A stretch of DNA of 11,558 nt. Source: an uncultured Alcanivoracaceae bacterium. Its GTDB lineage: Bacteria > Pseudomonadota > Gammaproteobacteria > Pseudomonadales > Alcanivoracaceae. The notes beneath the pieces were generated by a model. That model did no database searches. It had not been told where the DNA came from and saw nothing but the letters and a program-made list of their open reading frames with translations. The stretch is taken from the NCBI GenBank assembly GCA_937943665.1, contig CALEAR010000288.1:1-11558 (forward strand). The letters are read 5' to 3'. A program made the position numbers and the translations under genes. This document shows, one piece after another, positions 1 to 5,220 of this stretch; position 1 is the first letter of the stretch; each line of letters starts with the position of its first letter.

Positions 1-2
1 GC

Positions 3-107
3 TGGAACCGCCTTCACGGATTTACGTTACTGACCCTCGTGGTTAACAACGTGAAGTTCCAAGATGGCATACAGGTGGAGGAAGCATCAGCAAGAGACGC
101 TGCTTAG
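3..107 (+). CDS. Transposase C-terminus, IS256/mutator-like (partial, start outside window)
   Basis: This frame is open from the window edge for 34 codons to a TAG stop at 105-107. It begins WNRLHGFTLLTLVVNNVKF, continues QDGIQVEE and ends SARDAA. I recognise the pattern W-(R/N)-(R/K)-L-x-G-F-x-L-(L/A)-x-V-(V/I)-x-x-V-x-F-x-D-G-I followed by a short tail ending in AA as the usual C-terminus of IS256-family DDE transposases. The DDE catalytic residues would lie upstream and are not visible, so whether the enzyme is intact is unknown. The terminal repeat starting 2 nt after the stop supports the call. With only 34 residues it is moderate; a cellular gene tail cannot be excluded. Confidence 0.45.
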   Translation, partial: WNRLHGFTLLTLVVNNVKFQDGIQVEEASARDAA

Positions 108-108
108 C

Positions 109-135
109 TCTGTACACCAGATTTGACCATAGCTC
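109..135 (+). repeat. Putative right terminal inverted repeat of the IS
   Basis: The sequence includes CTGTACACCAGATTTGACCA and ends near TAGCTC. IS256-type termini commonly carry a TGTACAC...TTTGAC(C/A) pattern, and the position directly after the transposase stop is as expected. The exact outer edge is a guess because the partner repeat is off the window. Confidence 0.45.
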
Positions 136-249
136 ATTTTTATTACTAAAACCTTAGTAAAGCATTTTAGCTTAAAGATTTCGAGTGGATTTTGGCAGGG
201 GTTATTTAATGTATTTACCTGGTGAGAAAAAGGAAAATAAAATCAGAGT

Positions 250-283
250 ACTGCAGTGCAGTTTCTACTGTTTTGTTAGAAAC
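250..283. repeat. Hairpin/inverted repeats downstream of tRNA-Ser
   Basis: There are two adjacent dyads. ACTGCA-g-TGCAGT lies at 250-262, and GTTTCTA-(9 nt)-TAGAAAC, with perfect 7-bp arms, at 261-267 and 277-283. They lie in the spacer about 60-90 nt past the 3' end of the minus-strand tRNA. The hairpin could help end tRNA transcription, but no clean U-tract follows it on either strand. I see no gene in 136-340. Confidence 0.3.
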
Positions 284-340
284 CTATGCCGTATTAATGA
301 GAACCGCGAGAGTTAGTATGAGATGCGTGGGGTGTTGAAA

Positions 341-430
341 TGGCGGAGGAGGTGAGATTCGAACTCACGGAGGACGCAAATCCTCGACGGTTTTCAAGAC
401 CGTTGCATTCAGCCGCTCTGCCACTCCTCC
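341..430 (-). tRNA. tRNA-Ser (anticodon UGA)
   Basis: On the minus strand the gene begins GGAGGAGTGGCAGAGCGG at 430 and ends in an encoded CCA at 341-343. The 7-bp acceptor stem is perfect (GGAGGAG with CTCCTCC at 345-351) and the discriminator base is G. The anticodon arm is ACGGT-CTTGAAA-ACCGT, giving loop anticodon TGA, which reads UCA and other UCN serine codons. A long variable arm and a T-arm containing TTCGAAT are present. The 90-nt length is standard for a class II tRNA-Ser. It is transcribed away from the neighbouring crcB-like genes, from its own promoter. Confidence 0.96.
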
Positions 431-459
431 GAGGATAGCTAGGCTAACACTGAGGCAGC

Positions 460-487
460 ATAATAGCGGAGTTAGAATCTCAGTCAA
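460..487 (-). promoter_or_regulatory. Sigma70-type promoter of tRNA-Ser
   Basis: Read on the minus strand, TTGACT (487-482), a 16-nt spacer and TATTAT (465-460) make a near-consensus -35/-10 pair. The -10 ends 29 nt before the mature tRNA 5' end at 430, leaving room for a short 5' leader to be removed by RNase P. The bases just after the -10 are GC-containing, as is usual for stable-RNA promoters. Confidence 0.7.
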
Positions 488-582
488 GCGCTTAAAATGG
501 GTTTGCTGAAAAATTAGTCGCTTGGGAGATTATTCTCTCTTACTGTATCAGGCGTAGGATTGATTAAGAGACGAGAAAGATA

Positions 583-939
583 TTGGAGATTTTATTCATT
601 GCCTTAGCGGCGGTGACCTCTGCATTGGGAGCGAGCGTGCGCTTTTTGCTGATGACCTATGGCCGCTTTTCTGTGGTGTGGATCAATGTGATTGCTGCCT
701 TAGCCGTGGGGGCCTGTGTGGCTTTGGCTGGCAGTACGGTGGCCGCTGCACCTCGCCAGCAATGGAGTGTTTGGCTTGTTTTTGCCTTTTTGGCTGGATT
801 TTCCACTGTATCAGGGCAAATGGCATGGGTGGATGAGCGCCGTGAAGGGGGGGCGGCTTATGTGCTAGTTGCTGGGTTGGTGTTAATGGCTGCTGGCCTT
901 GGCTGGCTAAGCTTTGGAGTGGTCAGGTGGCTGTTGTAG
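583..939 (+). CDS. crcB: CrcB/Fluc-like fluoride channel subunit, first paralogue
   Basis: This is a small hydrophobic protein of 118 aa with four predicted membrane segments (about 3-24, 30-50, 61-80 and 91-113), the size and layout of the CrcB/Fluc family, which exports fluoride as a dimer. The family GxxxR element appears as GASVR (16-20), the membrane Asn as WINV (N35), and the third-helix break as GFSTVS (72-77). In single-gene Flucs this last motif is usually GF(T/C)TFSTF; here the pore phenylalanines are missing (V76 and Q79 at the aligned places), so this chain probably cannot form a working pore alone. The start is a TTG with a weak GA-rich ribosome site; the next in-frame start (GTG at 613) would remove most of helix 1. 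It overlaps the next gene, which is also CrcB-like. I see no fluoride riboswitch upstream in 431-582. Confidence 0.75.
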   Translation: MEILFIALAAVTSALGASVRFLLMTYGRFSVVWINVIAALAVGACVALAGSTVAAAPRQQWSVWLVFAFLAGFSTVSGQMAWVDERREGGAAYVLVAGLVLMAAGLGWLSFGVVRWLL

Positions 940-1307
940 TGAAACATACTGCTGTGGTGTTCTTAGGGGCATTGCTTGGAGCCATGCTACGGATTACCAC
1001 AGAGTGGGGCTTTTCCTGGGGCCTTGGTATGGCCCCCGCTTATGGGTTGCTTGTGGTGAATGCCTTAGGTTGTGGCGCCTTTGGTTACTGTAATGTAGTT
1101 CTGACGCAGCAAGGCCTGCGGTTGTTTTGGCTCACAGGATGCTGGGGCGCCTATACAAGCTTTTCTGCATTGAGTTTGGTTTATGTGTTATGGCTGCCCA
1201 TAAAACAACCTCTATTATGGCTCATCTACGGGGTGATCACTGTGTTGAGTTGGGGGCTATTGTTTGCCTTGGGGCAACAGCTTGGACAGTGGAAAAAACG
1301 CGGTTAA
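939..1307 (+). CDS. crcB: CrcB/Fluc-like fluoride channel subunit, second paralogue
   Basis: This is a 122-aa protein (from GTG 939) with four hydrophobic segments and the CrcB motifs GALLGAMLR (10-18), LLVVNALGCG (N41) and GCWGAYTSFSALS (67-79). F75 occupies the first pore-Phe position of the TTFSTF motif; the second is Leu. The C-terminus is GQWKKRG, strongly basic and so probably cytoplasmic, whereas its partner has a charged loop between helices 3 and 4 (DERRE), consistent with opposite orientations in the membrane. The start at 939 shares one base with the previous stop and has AGGTGG eight bases upstream; GTG 927, with GGAG upstream, is an alternative that adds four residues. The overlap implies coupled translation and a fixed ratio, as expected for a two-subunit channel. 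Confidence 0.78.
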   Translation: MKHTAVVFLGALLGAMLRITTEWGFSWGLGMAPAYGLLVVNALGCGAFGYCNVVLTQQGLRLFWLTGCWGAYTSFSALSLVYVLWLPIKQPLLWLIYGVITVLSWGLLFALGQQLGQWKKRG

Positions 1308-1515
1308 ATATTGGCTGATAAGACAAGGTGGTGGGGCGATGCGCTCCCCTAGGCGCCCGCTTTATATTGCAGCGAACTAAGCACTACTATAGTATTAACT
1401 GTTGCTTGGTGTGTCTTAGAGTCTTTCGTTCGGAAGAACTTATGACCTTGAAAATGAATAAAAGAGAATAAAACAACATCAAGCCAATAATAACAAAGTA
1501 AAAAGAGGTGGCCAG
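1308..1515 (+). promoter_or_regulatory. Leader region of the secreted-protein operon
   Basis: This 208-nt non-coding stretch must hold the promoter of the following operon. A GC-rich dyad GGGCG (1334-1338) / CGCCC (1354-1358) competes with an alternative pairing of GGGG (1333-1336) and CCCC (1346-1349); it might end crcB transcription but lacks a U-tract. TTGCAG (1367-1372) and TATAGT (1388-1393) could be a promoter, but the 15-nt spacing is poor. A small hairpin with a GTTC loop lies around 1420-1441. The last 70 nt are A-rich and end in AGAGG, 7 nt before GTG 1516, which fixes the operon's first start codon. Confidence 0.35.
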
Positions 1516-3243
1516 GTGGGTGCTGCTAATATTTTTTTGAGTCAATGTTGGAATCTTCGTGCTTTTATTGTGGGGATTTCGCTGTTACTGCCTTTTTATT
1601 CCGTTCAGGCCCTAGTGCCTTTGGAGGAGGAAGAGATGGCGGGAGTAACGGGTGAAGGGCTCGCTTTCGCCTTTGATGATTTTCGCTTTCAAATGGCGGG
1701 CACCAGTTTCTTTGAGCACGTGGGTGCAGAACCACAGGGTGATACGGTTTTTAACCGTGGGGATTTACGTTGGATCGGTACCACTATTAGTAGTGGTACT
1801 GCTCGCAGTAGCGATGATGGTGGTGAAGGACATCAGCAAGCCTATGCTTACCACCAGTGGGATAACTTACATGGCGCCTCTGAATGTAGCACGGTTGGCA
1901 ACCCGCTAGGCTGCCCTATTGCAGTGGGTGGTGCGCAAGGGTATGTGGAGGTGAACAACCCTTATGTGCTGCGTGTGCGAGAGTATGAGGCAGTGGGGTG
2001 GAACGGTAGCGCTTGGGTATCTGATTATAAGAACCCCGTGGTGGAGCTAGTGGGTGCCACCAATTCAGATCCTTTCCGTTGGGCGTTTTGGGGTGAAATC
2101 GATGCCCTAGAAGGCAGCAACCCAAGAAGAGGCCCAGATTACGATGAAGAAAACGATCACACACGATTAGGAAAGCTTCAAAACCAAGAAATTATTCTTG
2201 GTGCCCCTGTTTCTCGTTTAAACCCTAATGCGGGCGATGGCGCAGAAAACATTGTTGGCCCCGTATTCCAAATGTATAAAAACTGGAGCGATGATGATTA
2301 CGCCAACGATACCTTAGGTATGCTTTATCACCATCGCCTATCGGGCGATTATCGCTTTAGCGTGCACCAAAATGGCCCTGGCATTATCGATGATGGTGGC
2401 CCAAACCATGGGAATGCCCCTTGGGGAACCGTTCCTCACTTCACGGATCGTGAGGGTATGTACTTCATGAACGTGAATACCTATTTGCCACTGGGGCAAT
2501 TGCATTATCAATCCATGATTGTGGGTGGTGTGGAAGCAGGTGATCCAACGGGTGCACCAGAAGGCAACTTCTTCTTAGAGCTCACTCGCATACCTGATGA
2601 TCCCACCGTGTATGAACACTTTTATGCGTTGCCCAGCGATAGCAGTGATGGCTATGTAACCGCAGAGCAACGTTGGAATCGAAGCGATCAGTACTATTAC
2701 ACCCATGGTTACGCACGTTGGGGTGAAAAATTTCCTGAATCAGAAGGTGGGGTGAGTAAAACGCGTTATATCGGGCATGATCCTGATGGGCCCACTCGTC
2801 ATCTTAATACCCAGGGGCATTGTGGTAGCTCCATGCCAGGTTGGGGTTCTTGGGCTAATGGCAGTAACAATGGTAGTTCGGGACCGTGTAATGATGGCAT
2901 ACAAGATAGAAATATTGGCGATGTGGTGTTTGGCGCAGTGGAGGAAGGGCAGGACCAAGTGCTACTAGAAGAAGGTGGTATGGTGTTTTTATCAGCGAGA
3001 GACAACACTTGGTCAATAAAAAACAATGCCAATGCCAATGTGAATAATGATCTTAAGATGGTGTGGGTTAAAGAGTCAGGTCTTATCAGAAAAAGATACG
3101 AGCTTCAGGTTGATGCGAGGTACAACAATACTGCTTACAACCCCGAGCTGCAGGTGTCTGGCATTAACCTCGGCTCCTCTCGTGCTGAAGGCATGTTAAT
3201 TAACCACCTAAAAATCACTTCCCTTGGTGCTGCAGCGCCCTAG
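1516..3243 (+). CDS. Secreted protein A of a four-gene operon, DUF6160/FilA-like leader motif
   Basis: This 575-aa exported protein has no function I recognise. A Sec signal peptide is clear: an N-region to about R15, a hydrophobic core FIVGISLLLPF, and a cleavage site after VQA (residue 32). Right after it comes PLEEEEMAGVTGEG (35-48), the motif shared by all four proteins of this operon. The mature part is acidic, rich in Gly, Asp, Asn, Trp and Tyr, has no membrane segment, and reads as beta-rich. Four cysteines after the signal form two near pairs (124/133, 436/458), suggesting disulfides in the periplasm or outside the cell. The last 60 residues (SGINLGSSRAEGMLINHLK and onward) resemble the end of protein D. 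It begins with GTG, AGAGG upstream, and is followed after 9 nt by the next gene. A role in surface structures or pilus-like systems is only an inference from the motif's reported company. Confidence 0.8.
   Translation: MGAANIFLSQCWNLRAFIVGISLLLPFYSVQALVPLEEEEMAGVTGEGLAFAFDDFRFQMAGTSFFEHVGAEPQGDTVFNRGDLRWIGTTISSGTARSSDDGGEGHQQAYAYHQWDNLHGASECSTVGNPLGCPIAVGGAQGYVEVNNPYVLRVREYEAVGWNGSAWVSDYKNPVVELVGATNSDPFRWAFWGEIDALEGSNPRRGPDYDEENDHTRLGKLQNQEIILGAPVSRLNPNAGDGAENIVGPVFQMYKNWSDDDYANDTLGMLYHHRLSGDYRFSVHQNGPGIIDDGGPNHGNAPWGTVPHFTDREGMYFMNVNTYLPLGQLHYQSMIVGGVEAGDPTGAPEGNFFLELTRIPDDPTVYEHFYALPSDSSDGYVTAEQRWNRSDQYYYTHGYARWGEKFPESEGGVSKTRYIGHDPDGPTRHLNTQGHCGSSMPGWGSWANGSNNGSSGPCNDGIQDRNIGDVVFGAVEEGQDQVLLEEGGMVFLSARDNTWSIKNNANANVNNDLKMVWVKESGLIRKRYELQVDARYNNTAYNPELQVSGINLGSSRAEGMLINHLKITSLGAAAP
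1744..1799 (+). repeat. Two consecutive perfect hairpins inside gene A
   Basis: ACGGTT-ttt-AACCGT (1744-1758, 6-bp stem, 3-nt loop) is followed 19 nt later by GTACCACTA-ttag-TAGTGGTAC (1778-1799, 9-bp stem, 4-nt loop). Both are exact. They lie about 230-285 nt into the first gene of the operon. They could be chance, or they could slow transcription or stabilise mRNA ends. Confidence 0.5.
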
Positions 3244-3252
3244 GAGCACAGG

Positions 3253-3972
3253 ATGAAAGTAATAATAAAAAATACAGCTATCGCTGCGTTATTTTCTTCA
3301 TGGGTAAGCACAGGCATGGCCATGGAACTCGTGCCCTTAGCTGATGAAGAGCTAGCAGAAGTGAGAGGGCGCGAAGGAGTGGCCTTAGATTTCGAGTATC
3401 GTTATAACGCCGATACCGATGGGAATCCACTGGCTTCCATGGGAGGCTGTGAGGGTGCCCCCTCTGAAAATGAAGCGGACCCTTGCAGCTTGGCCATTAC
3501 GGTGAATAACCGTGAGGGCATGTGGGTGATGCTGAAAGATATGTATGGGGTGCAAAAAATTAATTCCATTTGGCTCGATGGGGGCGGTTTTGTTGAAGGT
3601 GAAGACGGTGAGCTTTTGCTTAAATATGCAGGAAAATCCCATGCGTTAAGTAATAACCACCCTGATCCCGAGCGTTTTCAGGATGCCGATGGCAATTGTT
3701 TGTTGCCAGGAAAATCCGGCTCGGATTGTTTGGCTGATGGCTTGTTAGGTTTGGTGATCCAGTATCCAGGCGAGCATGATGAGTTTGAAGAAGATGTAAC
3801 ATGGCATTTGCATATTGGCCGTGCCACGGTGCAGTTTCAAGATCCTAATACGGACACTCCACCTTATCTACAAGATAAGGCCGGTTCGTTTTTAACCTAC
3901 CAAATTCGTGATTTTCATCAAAACGAAGCCATGATTGATTATGACGGCCGCGTCATCATGTTTGGTTTCTAG
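3253..3972 (+). CDS. Secreted protein B of the operon, leader motif and Asp-rich loops
   Basis: This 239-aa exported protein is of unrecognised function. Its signal peptide (MKVIIKNTAIAALFSSW..., cleavage after GMA at residue 23) is followed by PLADEELAEVRGREGV (28-43), the operon's shared motif in its fullest form. Two Asp-rich loops, DTDG (54-57) and DADG (144-147), look like calcium-binding turns, and cysteines come as two close pairs (66/78, 149/159). The C-terminus is FLTYQIRDFHQNEA then MIDYDGRVIMFGF, ending in an aromatic residue as many outer-membrane or exported beta proteins do, though the protein is too small and too polar to be confidently called a barrel. ATG 3253 has AGGAG 6 nt upstream; the gap to gene A is 9 nt. 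It is the smallest member and could be the structural or adaptor component, but nothing here proves this. Confidence 0.8.
   Translation: MKVIIKNTAIAALFSSWVSTGMAMELVPLADEELAEVRGREGVALDFEYRYNADTDGNPLASMGGCEGAPSENEADPCSLAITVNNREGMWVMLKDMYGVQKINSIWLDGGGFVEGEDGELLLKYAGKSHALSNNHPDPERFQDADGNCLLPGKSGSDCLADGLLGLVIQYPGEHDEFEEDVTWHLHIGRATVQFQDPNTDTPPYLQDKAGSFLTYQIRDFHQNEAMIDYDGRVIMFGF
3862..3880 (+). repeat. Perfect 8-bp hairpin near the end of gene B
   Basis: CCTTATCT-aca-AGATAAGG forms an exact 8-bp stem with a 3-nt loop, about 90 nt before the gene B stop. A TTTTT run follows 8 nt after it (3889-3893), so it is a weak candidate for an internal attenuator that would lower expression of genes C and D relative to A and B. 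The U-tract is displaced, so this is tentative. Confidence 0.35.
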
Positions 3973-3981
3973 GATAATAAA

Positions 3982-5142
3982 ATGAAAAAGCATTTACTCA
4001 CATTGTTCACTTTGTTACCAAGCCTCGTTTTGGCCATGGTGCCGCTAGAAGATAGCGAAATGGCTGAAGTCACTGGCCAATCTTTATTGGTGGCAGATTA
4101 TATTGCACCCTCTGGCTCTACTAATAGCGAAACCGATTTTCATTATTACCGCATGGGATTGGATGCCTTAGTAGAAATGAACGTGAACATTGATAAATTG
4201 CAGCTAGGTTGCGGCGGCTATAACGAAGCCGTGCGCCCAGATAGCTGTGATATTGATTTGGATTATGTGAGTTTTTTAGGGCGTTATGATGGCTCAGGCA
4301 ATAATCCAAACCAGGGTTATATGGAAGGTGATAAATATATAGGCGCAGGTAAGGCAGGGGATCCCGTGACCTCTGATTTCAAACTCACCCGCCCTTACTT
4401 TGAAATTGCCGTGCGTGATGTGGGCGGCGGCCAGCGTGAAATAGCAGGCTTTAAAATCGGAGCTCAAGAAGCAGATGGTTTTATGGGGATAGGCCGAAAG
4501 TATAATGATGGTGATTGGAACGAAGAGCATCAAGTCACTTGTAATACAAGCAACCCTATCACTTGTCACTCAGGGATTAATAGCCTAAGTGGCTTTTTAA
4601 ATGCTGAAGTGTCGGCTGACGTGCCTATAACGGTTGCTTCTCTATTTAGTGGTAGCGGATGTTTTGGTCGTACCTCGGCATCACTAAATACTGATTGTGC
4701 TAATAATTCCCCTTTTGTAGTAGAGCAAAGTGGAACCCGTTTAGACGCATTGGAGATTAATGACATTGTTTTGAATATTGATTTAGGATGGATTAGTAGT
4801 ATTCCTCTTCTCAACTTAGATACAGCATATGTGAGAGTTGATCAAAGCTTGCGCTTTATACATGGGTTTGCTGCTAATCAGACATCAGATTTTTTTATCT
4901 CATTCCAGCGAGAACCAGTTAAGTATCCAAGTTATGACAAGAATAGTCATTCTTCTACCGCAAATACAGGATGGTGGTTGAATATACCGAGCATTGAAGT
5001 TTTAGACTTACAAGGAGAGAGAGTGAGTATAGCAATAAATAATGTTTTATCTACTTTAAGCAAGCCTGGCCTGCCTTTGAAAGATTTAGAGTTGAATACT
5101 GTACCCCCAAAAAACTGTTATGGTTCTTATACGTTTTGCTAA
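3982..5142 (+). CDS. Secreted protein C of the operon, leader motif and four cysteine pairs
   Basis: This 386-aa exported protein is of unrecognised function. A short, clean signal peptide (MKKHLLTLFTLLPSLVLA, cleavage after residue 18) is followed by PLEDSEMAEVTGQS (21-34), the shared motif. Eight cysteines fall in regular near pairs (77/89, 187/195, 227/239, 379/386), a strong hint of four local disulfides and of oxidative folding outside the cytoplasm. The C-terminal third has alternating hydrophobic stretches (LEINDIVLNIDLGW, LNIPSIEVLDLQ) typical of stacked beta strands. Codons for roughly residues 233-386 are much richer in A+T than the first half and include AGA arginine codons, suggesting a different recent history for this part. 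Gap to gene B is 9 nt; ATG 3982 overlaps no other start. It belongs to the same transcription unit as A and B. Confidence 0.8.
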   Translation: MKKHLLTLFTLLPSLVLAMVPLEDSEMAEVTGQSLLVADYIAPSGSTNSETDFHYYRMGLDALVEMNVNIDKLQLGCGGYNEAVRPDSCDIDLDYVSFLGRYDGSGNNPNQGYMEGDKYIGAGKAGDPVTSDFKLTRPYFEIAVRDVGGGQREIAGFKIGAQEADGFMGIGRKYNDGDWNEEHQVTCNTSNPITCHSGINSLSGFLNAEVSADVPITVASLFSGSGCFGRTSASLNTDCANNSPFVVEQSGTRLDALEINDIVLNIDLGWISSIPLLNLDTAYVRVDQSLRFIHGFAANQTSDFFISFQREPVKYPSYDKNSHSSTANTGWWLNIPSIEVLDLQGERVSIAINNVLSTLSKPGLPLKDLELNTVPPKNCYGSYTFC

Positions 5143-5220
5143 TGTTTGGATAAATAATACGCCTACTGTTAGGTGAATAGAGATGACAATAAAAATAATG
5201 AATCAGCTTGCAGCATTAAT
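4681..5220. other. Low-G+C block across the gene C/gene D junction
   Basis: Counting by hand in 60-nt lines, 4681-5220 contains about 190 G+C in 540 (about 35%; lines range from 30% to 40%). Sampled neighbours are higher: 58% at 4381-4440, 48% at 4621-4680 and 48% at 5221-5280, although one line (4501-4560) is also 38%. The block covers the last third of gene C, the 40-nt spacer and the start of gene D's signal peptide, then stops. It looks like a recombined or replaced segment. Confidence 0.55.

Larger units (their letters stand above)
1..135 (+). mobile_element. Right end of an IS256-family-like insertion sequence (partial)
   Basis: The first 135 bases combine the last codons of a transposase-like frame (stop at 105-107) with a terminal-repeat-like sequence a few bases later, the normal arrangement at the right end of IS256-type elements. 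The rest of the element lies to the left of the window, so the left repeat and the 8-9 bp target duplication cannot be checked. The AT-rich DNA after 135 has no coding content, which fits a boundary there. The family call rests on the style of the protein tail and of the repeat, not on a search. Confidence 0.5.

Noticed and set aside
1127..1318. Small plus-strand frame overlapping the second crcB gene
   Set aside because: It is out of frame with a well-supported membrane protein and shows no start signal or recognisable content.
1333..1393. Possible fluoride riboswitch (GGGCGATG followed by CGCCC) near the crcB genes
   Set aside because: The loop is about 15 nt instead of about 8, there is no downstream TGATGGC-type element or pseudoknot partner, and it lies after, not before, the crcB genes.
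1367..1393. Promoter TTGCAG / TATAGT for the secreted-protein operon
   Set aside because: The 15-nt spacer and weak -35 make it too uncertain to list as a separate promoter; it is mentioned only in the leader entry.
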